Below, in pieces: positions 54,836-63,235 of a DNA stretch of 64,000 nucleotides; positions within the stretch are counted from its first letter, which is position 1; each line of letters starts with the position of its first letter. A program made the position numbers and the translations under genes. This DNA is from Streptomyces sp. AM 4-1-1 (GTDB lineage: Bacteria; Actinomycetota; Actinomycetes; Streptomycetales; Streptomycetaceae), in NCBI RefSeq assembly GCF_029167625.1, contig NZ_CP119145.1, forward strand, positions 5,394,001 to 5,458,000, read 5' to 3'. Below the pieces are notes generated by a model. That model was not told the DNA's origin. It did not search any database and worked only from the letters and a program-made list of their open reading frames with translations.

Positions 54836-55046
54836 CGGACGTCCTTGTCTTGGTCACAAAGCGGTACGCCGGCACAGGATCAGGCGCGATATCCTGAGAC
54901 CGGCAGGCGTCGGTCAGTTTTGACAAACCTTGGTCGCTGAAGAGTGCCGAGTCAAGTGCGTCACCTCGGCGGCCTGTCCCTCGCCATCGGCGAGGCGGAA
55001 CCGGTCGGCGGACGGGCCGACCGGCGGGATGAGCGAGAGGACGGCC
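54836..55046. promoter_or_regulatory. Divergent promoter region with two dyads
   Basis: Between the PuuE-like gene and the FCD regulator. It contains CAGGAT (54875-54880), 10-base spacer, ATCCTG (54891-54896), and GTCAGTTTTGAC (54914-54925) with following AAAC. The latter motif recurs at 55826-55837 before the catabolic operon. TTGACA within it also resembles a -35 element. Sites for the adjacent regulator are likely here. Confidence 0.5.
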
Positions 55047-55835
55047 ATGAACGACCGCGAAGGAGCCATGCTCGCGCTCCTGCAGCTGATGTCGGTGTCG
55101 AGCGGACCGCTGGGGACCCGCAACGCCCAGCGTGAGCTGGCGAGACGGGGCAGGGAGCTCAGCGAGTCCTCCGTGTCGCGCCTGCTGCGGGAGATGGACG
55201 CCCGGGGATGGACCACGCCCGTGGGCACCAAGGGGCGGAAGCTGGCGGGGGAGGGGCGGCGCCGTGCGGCCGAGGCGGTCCTGGCCCAGAGCGCCTCGGG
55301 CTCGTTGCAGCACGCGGTGCGCGACACCAAGGACCTGCTCGACCTGCTCAGGGCGCGTCTCGCCGTCGAGAGCGCGGTCGCGGGCGATGCCGCCCGAGCG
55401 CCCGAGGAGGATCGGTTGCTGCGGTTGCAGGACCTGTGCGACCAGCATGTCCGGGTCGTCGGCAGCGCTCCGATGATCGAACAGCCGGGGCTTCTGTTCC
55501 ACCGAGGTATTGTCGATATGTCGTCAAATAGGATACTCAAAGTGGCTGCCGAGATGATGCTCGCACCGCACTTGGACCGTGTCGAGGCGGTGCTTGACAC
55601 GGTCCTCGCCACCCGCCGGGACGAGGAGAAGGTCGTCGCCGAGCACCAGGCGGTCCTCGACCGGATCCGGCAGCGGGACCCCGTCGGCGCCGAGGAGGCC
55701 ATGCGGGCCCACTTCGAGGCGATGATCGAGGCCGCGGAGACGTCGATCGTCGGGGGCAACGAGGTGCTCGTCCAGCGGCTGCTGGACTGGATTCCCGACA
55801 GCCGCCAACTCGTGAGCAGCGTTCGTCAGTATTGA
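55047..55835 (+). CDS. FCD-domain (FadR-like) transcriptional regulator
   Basis: Metabolite-responsive regulator of 262 residues. An N-terminal winged helix (about 1-70, GTRNAQRELARRGRELSESSV) is followed by the all-helical FCD ligand domain (about 85-235) with its usual metal-site and fold marks ARLAVESAVAGDAAR, LFHRGIVDMSSNRIL, EHQAVLDRIRQRDPVGAEEA and MRAHFEAMI. FCD regulators of this sort sense sugar acids, keto acids or acyl-CoA. Start: ATG at 55047 after GAGAGG; ATG 55029 and an earlier in-frame start at 54930 are possible. It is transcribed toward the ECF operon, with 78 bp between. Confidence 0.85.
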   Translation: MNDREGAMLALLQLMSVSSGPLGTRNAQRELARRGRELSESSVSRLLREMDARGWTTPVGTKGRKLAGEGRRRAAEAVLAQSASGSLQHAVRDTKDLLDLLRARLAVESAVAGDAARAPEEDRLLRLQDLCDQHVRVVGSAPMIEQPGLLFHRGIVDMSSNRILKVAAEMMLAPHLDRVEAVLDTVLATRRDEEKVVAEHQAVLDRIRQRDPVGAEEAMRAHFEAMIEAAETSIVGGNEVLVQRLLDWIPDSRQLVSSVRQY

Positions 55836-55841
55836 CAGACG
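55826..55841. promoter_or_regulatory. Second GTCAGT-TTGAC motif, ahead of the ECF catabolic operon
   Basis: GTCAGTATTGACAGAC at 55826-55841 matches GTCAGTTTTGACAAAC at 54914-54929 in 14 of 16 bases; both contain the inverted repeat GTCA-N4-TGAC. It spans the regulator stop codon and precedes the BNR-enzyme gene by about 75 bp. Candidate operator for the FCD regulator, or a -35 element (TTGACA). Confidence 0.5.
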
Positions 55842-55913
55842 CCAATCACTGCTCAACACTGTCGTGCACCGTCGCACGCACCGACGGCAGCACCGTCAAC
55901 GACAGGAGCAGGC

Positions 55914-57113
55914 ATGCCCCGGACAGGCGCCACGTCCCCCGCTCGAATCCATTCGCGTCCCACCGACGCCCGGTACCAGGACGAACACCGCAAGTGGCAG
56001 GGCATCCCGTCGGTCGAGCGCACCCATGGCGGGCGGCTGTACGTCAACTGGTACTCGGGGATGGAGACGGAGACCGGGGGGAACTTCGTCGTCGTCACGA
56101 GCAGCGACGATGACGGCACCACCTGGACCGGCCCCAGGTTCGTCATCGAACACGACGACCCCGAGGTGCGCGTGTACGACCCCTGCCTCTGGCGGGACCC
56201 CACCGACAGGCTCTGGCTGACGTGGAACCAGAGCCGCGACTTCTTCGACGGCAGGACGGGCGTCTGGGTCGCCACGAGCGACAATCCCGACGACGACGAG
56301 CCGGTCTGGACCGAGCCGCGTCGGATCGCCAACGGCATCATGATGAACAAGCCCACCGTGCTCTCCGACGGCACGTGGCTGTTTCCCGCGGCCATCTGGG
56401 CCTGCCACACGCCTGCCGAGGACCACCCGCTGGAGGCGGAACGGTTCTCCAACGTGTACGTCTCCACCGACGAGGGGGAGACGATCTCCTACCTCGGCGG
56501 GGCCGATGTACCGAACCGCAGCTTCGACGAGCACATGATCGTCGAGAAGCGCGACGGCGGGCTGTGGATGCTCGTCCGACGCTTCGACGGCGTGGGCGAG
56601 AGCTTCTCGCGGGACGGAGGCAGAACGTGGTCGCCCGGCCGGCTCAGCCACATTGACGGCCCCTGCTCCCGCTTCCACGTCCGGCGACTGCCGTCGGGCC
56701 GCCTGCTCATGATCAATCACGCGGAGTTCGGTGATCGGCGGTCCCGCGAGGAGATCGAGCGGCAGGGCAACGTCAAGGAGTGGAAGGGCCGCACCAACCT
56801 CACGGCCTTCGTCAGCGACGACGACGGTGCGACGTGGCCGCACCGGCTCCTCCTCGACGACCGGGACGACGTCTCCTACCCCGACGCCGCCATCGGGCCC
56901 GACGGCCGGATCTTCGTCGTCTACGACCACGACCGCTTCGGCGACCGGGGCATCTACCTCGCCCGGTTCACCGAGGACGACGTCCTGACCGGCCGGGCGG
57001 ACAGCGCAGGCTCCGCCACACGTGTCCTCGTCAACCGCGCCCTCGCCCTGCCCGAACCCACCGGCGACACCACGCCGGTCCGAACCGGACCGGCTCCCGC
57101 CGCAACCAGATGA
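55914..57113 (+). CDS. Cytosolic BNR/sialidase-like beta-propeller enzyme
   Basis: Protein of 399 residues without signal peptide. Asp-box repeats of the sialidase superfamily are visible: SDDDGTTWTG (about 64-73), TSDNPDDDEPVWTE (about 121-134), SRDGGRTWSPG (about 236-246) and SDDDGATWPH (about 300-309), giving a six- or seven-bladed propeller. Family members include exo-sialidases and, in related BNR_2 families, lyases acting on glucuronate glycosides. Arg-triad residues cannot be assigned by eye. Start: ATG at 55914 after AGGAGC. First gene of the ECF operon; an intracellular location means it acts on an imported substrate. Exact reaction unknown. Confidence 0.75.
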   Translation: MPRTGATSPARIHSRPTDARYQDEHRKWQGIPSVERTHGGRLYVNWYSGMETETGGNFVVVTSSDDDGTTWTGPRFVIEHDDPEVRVYDPCLWRDPTDRLWLTWNQSRDFFDGRTGVWVATSDNPDDDEPVWTEPRRIANGIMMNKPTVLSDGTWLFPAAIWACHTPAEDHPLEAERFSNVYVSTDEGETISYLGGADVPNRSFDEHMIVEKRDGGLWMLVRRFDGVGESFSRDGGRTWSPGRLSHIDGPCSRFHVRRLPSGRLLMINHAEFGDRRSREEIERQGNVKEWKGRTNLTAFVSDDDGATWPHRLLLDDRDDVSYPDAAIGPDGRIFVVYDHDRFGDRGIYLARFTEDDVLTGRADSAGSATRVLVNRALALPEPTGDTTPVRTGPAPAATR

Positions 57114-57199
57114 CCGGCGTCCACGGCGATCACGCCGACCACCCCGCAGGACGCGCACCTCGGCGTCCGCGCCCGCACGCACCAGCAGAGGAAAGATCC

Positions 57200-57832
57200 A
57201 TGGCAACGGCAACGACGATGTCGTCACAGCGGTGGACGACGCTCCCCAACTGGAAATTCCGGATACTTCCCCGGGACACCCGCACGATCATCACGTGCGT
57301 GTTCCTCGGGCTCACCATGGCGGTGATCCTCCAGATCACCGAGCGCCTCGACCTGGCCCTCACCGGCGGCAGCATCCCGATCGTCTCGGCGATCGTCGTC
57401 TGCGCGATCTGGGTGCCCTCCGCGGCGTTCTACGGTCTGACCGGGGCGTTGATCACCGCCTGGATCAATCCGATCATCTCCAACCTCACGGCCTCGCAGC
57501 CGATGGCGCCGTTCTTGTTCCTCACCAACGCGGCGCACACGGTCCCCGTGGCGCTGCTGGTATGGCTCATGAAGTCCCGTGACAAGGGCCTGAGGCTGTG
57601 GCAGCTCGTCCTCATCGGGCAGATCGGCGGCCTGTTCGACGCGTTGATGTTCGGCGTGGGCAACCGCGTCATCCTCCACCTGCCCTGGGGCTTCATCACG
57701 GGCCAGGTCCTCGTCGTCCAGCCGTGCTACCTGGTGGGTTCCTTCATCACCTACGGGATCATGCGCCGGCTGGTCAACACCGGACTCGTCCAGAAGGAAC
57801 GCGACCTCAAGGCGGCCGCCGATGCGATCTGA
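57200..57832 (+). CDS. ECF transporter S component (substrate-binding)
   Basis: Membrane protein of 210 residues with about six hydrophobic segments (about 29-48, 57-74, 79-95, 108-125, 137-154, 163-196) that would form the substrate-binding S unit of an energy-coupling-factor importer. It is directly followed by the T unit and two ATPases, so this is a dedicated (group I) system. The start ATG at 57200 follows AGAGGAAAG. It does not show motifs I associate with biotin, riboflavin, thiamine, cobalt or queuosine S proteins; the substrate is therefore unassigned. The genomic context points to a sugar-acid-like compound. Confidence 0.82.
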   Translation: MATATTMSSQRWTTLPNWKFRILPRDTRTIITCVFLGLTMAVILQITERLDLALTGGSIPIVSAIVVCAIWVPSAAFYGLTGALITAWINPIISNLTASQPMAPFLFLTNAAHTVPVALLVWLMKSRDKGLRLWQLVLIGQIGGLFDALMFGVGNRVILHLPWGFITGQVLVVQPCYLVGSFITYGIMRRLVNTGLVQKERDLKAAADAI

Positions 57833-57862
57833 CCGGTCCACGCGAACCAAGGGGCTTCCGCG

Positions 57863-58660
57863 ATGAGTGGAACGATGCTCTACCAGCCAGGAAAAACGTT
57901 TCTGCATCGAGCCGACGCGCGTGCGAAGATCGCCGCCATCATCGTCGTCCTCGTCGTCGCGCTGACGACGACGCGCATCGACGTCCTCGTCGCGCTGACC
58001 GCCGTCGTGGTGCTCGGCCTCGCCGTACTCGCACGGATCACACCGGCCTCGTACGCCAAGGCCCTCCTCCTCATCATCCCGCTCGTCCTGCTTCTCACTC
58101 TCCTGCAATCCCTGGTCCAGGGCGGGCCGGCGATCGCGTCGCTCGGCGGGGTCTCCTTCTCCAGGGCGGGTGTCCTGCTCGGGCTGGGCATCGGGATGCG
58201 CCTCTTCGCCATGGGGATCTGCTTCTACGGGTTCTCGGTGACCACCAGCCCGTCGGACATCGCGCTCGCGCTCAACAAGGTCGGGGTGCCCTACAAGTTC
58301 GCCTATCTGACGAGCTTCGCGTTCCGGTTCCTGCCCCTGCTCCAGGACGAGGCGAAGACCTTGCTCACGGCCATGGCGGTCCGCGGATCGGCCGAGAGCA
58401 GTTCGCGCCATCCGCTCCGCCGCGGCCGGGCGATCGTCCGGATGCTGTTCCCCATGCTCGCCGGCTCGATGAAACGCAGCAGCGAGATCGCCCTCTCGAT
58501 GGAGCTGCGCGGCTACAGCCTGCCGGGCCCGCGAACCTTCTACCGGGTGGTCGCGTTCCGGACGAGCGACGCCCTCCTCCTCGCCGGCGTGATCCTCCTC
58601 GCCGCCGCGCTTCTGGGCATGCAGTGGTATCTGCCCGCACCATTCACCGAAGGGGCATGA
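57863..58660 (+). CDS. ecfT: ECF transporter T component
   Basis: Transmembrane coupling unit of the ECF importer; 265 residues. Membrane helices lie about 25-60, 68-90, 100-125 and 235-255. Two cytosolic coupling-helix motifs with the family's conserved A/L-R-G core are MAVRGSAES (about 171-179) and MELRGYSLPG (about 213-222), which contact the two ATPases. Start: ATG at 57863 after GGGGCTTCC, a weak ribosome binding site. Its stop overlaps the ATG of the first ATPase (ATGA). Confidence 0.9.
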   Translation: MSGTMLYQPGKTFLHRADARAKIAAIIVVLVVALTTTRIDVLVALTAVVVLGLAVLARITPASYAKALLLIIPLVLLLTLLQSLVQGGPAIASLGGVSFSRAGVLLGLGIGMRLFAMGICFYGFSVTTSPSDIALALNKVGVPYKFAYLTSFAFRFLPLLQDEAKTLLTAMAVRGSAESSSRHPLRRGRAIVRMLFPMLAGSMKRSSEIALSMELRGYSLPGPRTFYRVVAFRTSDALLLAGVILLAAALLGMQWYLPAPFTEGA

Positions 58661-59529
58661 GCATGACCGCACCAGCGCTGTCCGTGTCCGGCCTGACCGT
58701 CCGTTACGAGGGCGCCGACCGGCGCGCGCTCGACGAAGTCGGCTTCGACGTCGCGCCCGGGGAGGTCCTGGGCATCCTCGGTCCGACCGGTGCCGGAAAA
58801 TCCACCCTCCTGCAGTGCCTGTCCGGTGTCATCCCCCGGCACGAGGACAGCGCCGCCCTGCGGGGCGACATCGCGATCTTCGGGCGCCCGTTGTCGGACT
58901 TCACCAGCCTCTCCGAGATCACCGAGACCGTTGGCCTCGTCATGCAGGACCCGGAGGTCCAGCTCGTCAACACCGTGGTGAGGGAAGAGCTCGTCTGGGG
59001 CATGGAGAACCGAGGCATCCCGGTACCGGAGATCGAGCGGCGCCTGCGACGCGCAGCCACCCTCTTCGACATCGGCGGCCTTCTCGACAGGTTCACGCAC
59101 GCCCTCTCGGGCGGGGAGAAGCAGCGCGTCGTCGTCGCCTCGATCTTCTGCCTCAGCCCGCGGATCATGCTCCTCGACGAACCGACGTCCGAACTCGACC
59201 CCGCCGGCACCGAAGGCGTCATGGACGCGATCCGCGTACTCGCGGACGAGGGCGTCACCGTCATCGTCGTCGAGCACAAGATCGAGGAGCTCGCCGTCCA
59301 CGCCGATCGTCTCATCGCCATGCGGCAGGGCCGTATCGAGGCGGTCGGCACTCCGCGCGAGGTGCTCGTGGGCCCCGCGGCACCGGACCGGCCCCAGGTG
59401 CTCGACGTGGCTCTGCGGCTGAGGGAGCAGGGGTACTGGGACGCCCAGCTCCCGCTGTCCGTCCCGGCGGCGGTGGCCACCTGGCAGTCGATGACGAACG
59501 ACCCGCACAGCGACAGGAACCTCTCATGA
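58657..59529 (+). CDS. ECF transporter ATPase, first copy
   Basis: Nucleotide-binding subunit of 290 residues. Walker A GPTGAGKST (42-50), Q-loop VMQDPEVQLVN (about 95-105) in the QDP-Q form characteristic of ECF ATPases, signature LSGGEKQRV, Walker B IMLLDEPTS, and switch His in VVEHKIEEL. The C-terminus extends about 60 residues past the core. Start: ATG at 58657, overlapping ecfT; stop overlaps the second ATPase (ATGA at 59526). Together with the next protein it forms the asymmetric ATPase pair driving import. Confidence 0.92.
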   Translation: MSMTAPALSVSGLTVRYEGADRRALDEVGFDVAPGEVLGILGPTGAGKSTLLQCLSGVIPRHEDSAALRGDIAIFGRPLSDFTSLSEITETVGLVMQDPEVQLVNTVVREELVWGMENRGIPVPEIERRLRRAATLFDIGGLLDRFTHALSGGEKQRVVVASIFCLSPRIMLLDEPTSELDPAGTEGVMDAIRVLADEGVTVIVVEHKIEELAVHADRLIAMRQGRIEAVGTPREVLVGPAAPDRPQVLDVALRLREQGYWDAQLPLSVPAAVATWQSMTNDPHSDRNLS

Positions 59530-60410
59530 GCCGATCGGACGCAGTCATCGAGATCGTCGATGTCGAGCACACCTACGGTGGGGCGACGAAGGCCCTGGCC
59601 GGAGTGAGCATGACGATCGGCCGCGGCGAATTCGTCGCGATCATCGGCAAGAACGGCTCCGGCAAGACGACCCTCGCCAAGCACTTCAACGGTCTGCTCC
59701 GGCCGACCGGCCCCTCCGGCGCGGTCCGCCTGCGCACGAAGGACGGCCGGACCATCGACACCCGCGGCTCACGGCTGCACCACCTCGCCTCGACCGTCGG
59801 GTACGTCTTCCAGAATCCGGACCGTCAGATCTTCCACGACACCTGCCGGGAGGAACTGGAGTACGGCCCGCGCAACCTCGGGGCCGAGCCCGGGACGCTC
59901 GCCGAGCGCGTGTCCGAGACACTGGAACTGGTCGGGCTGGAGGGACGGGAGGAAGCCAACCCCATCCACCTCTCCCGAGGCGAGCGCCAGCGCCTCGCCA
60001 TCGCCTCGACCCTCGTCATGGGATGCGACGTCGTGGTCGTCGACGAACCCACGACCGGTCAGGACCGGGCCGAGTCCCGCAAGATCCTCGACTCGCTCGC
60101 GCACCACCACGCCCGCGGCCGGACGGTCGTCATCATCTCCCACGACATGGCACTGGTCGCCGAGTACGCCACCCGTGTCATCGCCATGCGAGAGGGCCGG
60201 GTCCTGACCGACGGCACACCGGCAGAGGTCTTCTCGCAGCGCGAGGTGCTCCAGGAGACCAACATCAGGCCCCCGCAGGCCGCGGTGCTCGCTGCCGAGA
60301 TCGGCCTGACCGGCGTCCTGACTGTGAACGACGCGGTGCGCGAGATGCGCGAAGTCCTGGCGCCGGCGGACCGGCCCGCGCCCCTGCCCGACGAGAGCAA
60401 GGTCCACTGA
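59526..60410 (+). CDS. ECF transporter ATPase, second copy
   Basis: Partner ATPase of 294 residues. Walker A GKNGSGKTT (41-49), Q-loop VFQNPDRQIFHDT (about 94-106), signature LSRGERQRL, Walker B VVVVDEPTTGQD, and switch His in IISHDMALV. The signature has Arg instead of Gly at position three (LSRGE), a variant often seen in ECF ATPases. A C-terminal region of about 60 residues (ending PDESKVH) follows. Start overlaps the previous gene by 4 bp, and the SDR gene begins 3 bp after its stop, so translation is tightly coupled. Confidence 0.92.
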   Translation: MSRSDAVIEIVDVEHTYGGATKALAGVSMTIGRGEFVAIIGKNGSGKTTLAKHFNGLLRPTGPSGAVRLRTKDGRTIDTRGSRLHHLASTVGYVFQNPDRQIFHDTCREELEYGPRNLGAEPGTLAERVSETLELVGLEGREEANPIHLSRGERQRLAIASTLVMGCDVVVVDEPTTGQDRAESRKILDSLAHHHARGRTVVIISHDMALVAEYATRVIAMREGRVLTDGTPAEVFSQREVLQETNIRPPQAAVLAAEIGLTGVLTVNDAVREMREVLAPADRPAPLPDESKVH

Positions 60411-60412
60411 AC

Positions 60413-61405
60413 ATGCACTACCTGGTTACCGGCGCCCGGGGCTTCGTCATGAGCGTCCTGGTCAAGGAACTGCTCACCGCCGAGCCCGACGCCACTGTCA
60501 CCGCCGTCGACCTGCACGCACCCGACGACGTCCTCACGAGTTACCTCGGCGCGGACGAGGGACGCGTGCGCTTCGTCCGGGCCGACGTCACCGATGCCGG
60601 GGCAATGGCGGACACGATCAGGGCGCGTACACCCGACGTGATCATCCACGGTGCCACGGTCACCCACGACGCGTCGACCGAACGTCGTGACCCCGAGCGT
60701 TTCATCCGCGTCAACGTCGGCGGCACGACGAACGTCCTCGACGCCGCGCGGCGCACCGACGGGGTCCGGCGCGTCCTCCTCATCAGCAGCGGCGCCGTCT
60801 ACGGATGCTCGCCGGAGCAGTCGCTCACCGAGGAGACCCCGCCCGCGCCCGACGAGATGTACGGCATCAGCAAGGTGGCCGGCGAACTCATCGCGCGACG
60901 GTTCAGCCGGCTCTACGGCCTCCACGTCCCCGTCGCACGCCTGACCAAGATGTTCGGCCCCATGGAACGGCCGAGCTCCGGTCGTGCCGTCATGTCCCTG
61001 CCCTATCACCTGGCGGCGGCAGCGGTGCGGAACCGGCCCCTCAGGATCACGGACCGGACACCGCGGGCGGGCGGTGACTGGCTCAGCGTGACCCAGGCCG
61101 CCCAGGCCCTGCGCCTGCTCGCCGTCACGGAGGGTGAAGGGACCCGGACCTACAACGTCTCCCGCGGCATCCGGACAGCTGTCCCCGAGCTCGCGGATCT
61201 CTTCGGCGTCGAGATGCTCCAGGTGCCGGCCGGGACGGCCGACGCCGACATGGACCCCGGCACCGAGTTCGGCAAGAACGGAATCTACGCATCCGACCGC
61301 GCACAGCGTGAGCTGGCCTGGAAACCGACCGATCTCAAGGACCAGGTCGCCGAGTACGTCGCGTGGGCACACCGGCACCCCGACTTCTTCCCGGCGGACC
61401 GGTGA
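60413..61405 (+). CDS. Extended SDR (NAD-dependent epimerase/dehydrogenase family)
   Basis: Rossmann-fold oxidoreductase of 330 residues. The N-terminal nucleotide motif reads VTGARGFVMS (5-14): two of three glycines are standard, but the third is Met13, unlike the usual TGGxGxxG. The catalytic triad is Ser125/126 (LLISSGAVYG), Tyr150 and Lys154 (YGISK). The C-terminal half shows GDWLSVTQAAQALRLL and WKPTDLKDQVAEYVAW, features of sugar-modifying extended SDRs, including uronate dehydrogenases and sugar epimerases. Placed between the importer and the KDG-kinase/aldolase genes, it probably oxidises or epimerises the imported sugar. Its substrate and cofactor are unproved. Confidence 0.85.
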   Translation: MHYLVTGARGFVMSVLVKELLTAEPDATVTAVDLHAPDDVLTSYLGADEGRVRFVRADVTDAGAMADTIRARTPDVIIHGATVTHDASTERRDPERFIRVNVGGTTNVLDAARRTDGVRRVLLISSGAVYGCSPEQSLTEETPPAPDEMYGISKVAGELIARRFSRLYGLHVPVARLTKMFGPMERPSSGRAVMSLPYHLAAAAVRNRPLRITDRTPRAGGDWLSVTQAAQALRLLAVTEGEGTRTYNVSRGIRTAVPELADLFGVEMLQVPAGTADADMDPGTEFGKNGIYASDRAQRELAWKPTDLKDQVAEYVAWAHRHPDFFPADR

Positions 61406-62388
61406 CGGCGGCGGGGCTGCCGCGAGGGCGGCTCGTCACCTTCGGCGAGGCCATGGGACGCGTCACCGCCGACCGGATCGGCCTTCTGGACGTCTCCCGG
61501 TCCTTCACGATGTCGGTCGGAGGAGCCGAGAGCAACGTCGCCGTCGCCGCGGCCCGTCTCGGTGCGCATGTGACGTGGGCCGGCCGGTTGGGCGGCGACA
61601 GCGTGGGAGACCTCATCGAGCGCCGCCTGCGGACCGAGGGGGTGCGGAGCCGGGTCACGCGCGACGACGGCTTCACCGGGCTCATGGTCTGCTCCCGCAG
61701 GACGAACGCAGGCGTCCGGGTCGACTACCACCGGGCCGGAAGCGCCGGTTCACGCCTGACGAAGGACGATGTCGGCGAGGACCTGGTACGTCAGGCGGCC
61801 GTCCTCCACGTCACCGGCATCACGCCGGCCCTGAGCGCGACAGCGCGGGCGACAACGTCGTGGGCCGTGCGTACCGCACGGGCGCTCGGCGTGACCGTCT
61901 CCGTGGACGTCAACTACCGGAGCAAGCTCTGGAGCCGCCAAGAGGCGGCGCCGGTGCTTCGGGAGCTCGTCACACAGGCCGACATCGTCTTCGCCGGACC
62001 CGAGGAGGCCGCGCTCGTCCTCGGCACCGACGAGGCGTACGCCTCCGCGCGAGCCCGGGAGCCGTTGGCGCTCGCCCGTTCGTTGGCCGCGCTCGGTGCG
62101 CGTGAGGCGATCATCAAGGACGGCCCACGCGGCTGCGCCGCCGTCATCGACCACCGCGAGTACGTACGGGCCGCGGTTCCCGTGGAGACGGTGGACCCGG
62201 TGGGCGCCGGCGACGCGTTCGTCGCGGGCTACCTCGTCGAGCGCCTGGCCGGCGGAGACGCCGGAGTACGCCTCACCACCGCGACACGTACCGGCGCCTA
62301 CGCCGTCACGGTCCCGGGGGACTGCGAGGGCCTGCCCTTCCGTCACGAACTCGACTCCTTCTCGGCGGCGGAGGACGTCTCCCGATAG
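61402..62388 (+). CDS. PfkB-family kinase, probable 2-keto-3-deoxygluconate kinase
   Basis: Sugar kinase of 328 residues. PfkB signatures are GGAESNVAVAAARLG (40-54) and DPVGAGDAFVAGY (265-277, catalytic Asp271). The segment VDYHRAGSAGSRL (107-119) resembles the substrate-binding tract of KDG kinases (YxRxxSAAS), which supports a 2-keto-3-deoxy acid substrate over ribose or fructose. Start: GTG at 61402, overlapping the SDR stop by 4 bp (GTGA). The reaction would be KDG + ATP to KDPG, feeding the aldolase encoded 47 bp downstream. Confidence 0.86.
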   Translation: MTAAGLPRGRLVTFGEAMGRVTADRIGLLDVSRSFTMSVGGAESNVAVAAARLGAHVTWAGRLGGDSVGDLIERRLRTEGVRSRVTRDDGFTGLMVCSRRTNAGVRVDYHRAGSAGSRLTKDDVGEDLVRQAAVLHVTGITPALSATARATTSWAVRTARALGVTVSVDVNYRSKLWSRQEAAPVLRELVTQADIVFAGPEEAALVLGTDEAYASARAREPLALARSLAALGAREAIIKDGPRGCAAVIDHREYVRAAVPVETVDPVGAGDAFVAGYLVERLAGGDAGVRLTTATRTGAYAVTVPGDCEGLPFRHELDSFSAAEDVSR

Positions 62389-62435
62389 CCCCGTCCGGCC
62401 GACCCGACCCCACCGGACCCGATCAGAAGGCCGAT

Positions 62436-63074
62436 GTGCCCCACACCCCGGAAGACTTCACCCGATTCTTCGACGACGCGTTCGCGGCCGTCCCGCTCAT
62501 GGCGATCCTCCGCGGGTACTCGCCCGAACGCACCGTCGAGTTGGCCACCCGGGCGTGGGACCTCGGGATCACCCAGGTCGAGGTTCCCGTCCAGGACCCT
62601 GACGCCGTGCCGTCCCTCAAGGCAGCCGTCTCCGGCGGCGCACGCCGGCACATGCGTGTGGGGGCCGGCACCGTCACCACCCCTGAGCAGGTCCGCGTCG
62701 CCCGGGAGGCCGGTGCGGCGTTCACCGTCGCCCCCGGGTACGACGAGGACGTCCTGGAGGAGAGCCTCGCCCTGGGCGTCCCCCACCTTCCGGGTGTCTC
62801 CACGCCCTCGGAGATGGGGAGGGCACAACGGAGGGGCCTCCACTGGGTCAAGGTGTTTCCCGCGTCCCATCTCGGGCCCTCCTGGATACGTGCGGTCCGG
62901 GCGCCGTTCCCGCGGCTGCGCATCGTCGCGACCGGCGGCGTCGACGCGGGGAACGCCACCTCCTTTCTCGAAGCCGGCGCACGTGTCGTCTCCCTGGGCT
63001 CGGCCCTGGCGCATCCGACGCAACTCGACCGGATCGCCGTGCTGCTCGGCGGGAACCGCGCCGGCGGCGGCTGA
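62436..63074 (+). CDS. KDPG/KDPGal-type aldolase
   Basis: Class I aldolase of 212 residues, of the Eda family that splits 2-keto-3-deoxy-6-phospho(gluc/galact)onate to pyruvate and glyceraldehyde-3-phosphate. Schiff-base Lys139 (WVKVFPAS), Glu49 (VEVPVQ), and Arg26 in ILRGYSPER are in place. RVGAGTVTTPEQ (74-85) and GVSTPSEM complete the TIM barrel pattern. Start: GTG at 62436 after AGAAGG. Last gene of the operon; its job fixes the pathway end products. Hydroxy-4-oxoglutarate cleavage is an alternative activity of the family. Confidence 0.9.
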   Translation: MPHTPEDFTRFFDDAFAAVPLMAILRGYSPERTVELATRAWDLGITQVEVPVQDPDAVPSLKAAVSGGARRHMRVGAGTVTTPEQVRVAREAGAAFTVAPGYDEDVLEESLALGVPHLPGVSTPSEMGRAQRRGLHWVKVFPASHLGPSWIRAVRAPFPRLRIVATGGVDAGNATSFLEAGARVVSLGSALAHPTQLDRIAVLLGGNRAGGG

Positions 63075-63235
63075 GCCGGGACGCCGTGCCGCCTGGCGGA
63101 ACGCGGCGGTCTCGTCGCGGCACGGGCCCGTCCACCCGGCGGCCCTCTCCGCGCGGGACCCTGGCGACGCACCCACGGTCCCCGTCCGGAGCGCGGGCCA
63201 CCGCGCGGCCGTCGTCCCTCGGGGTGGGCCGGGGC

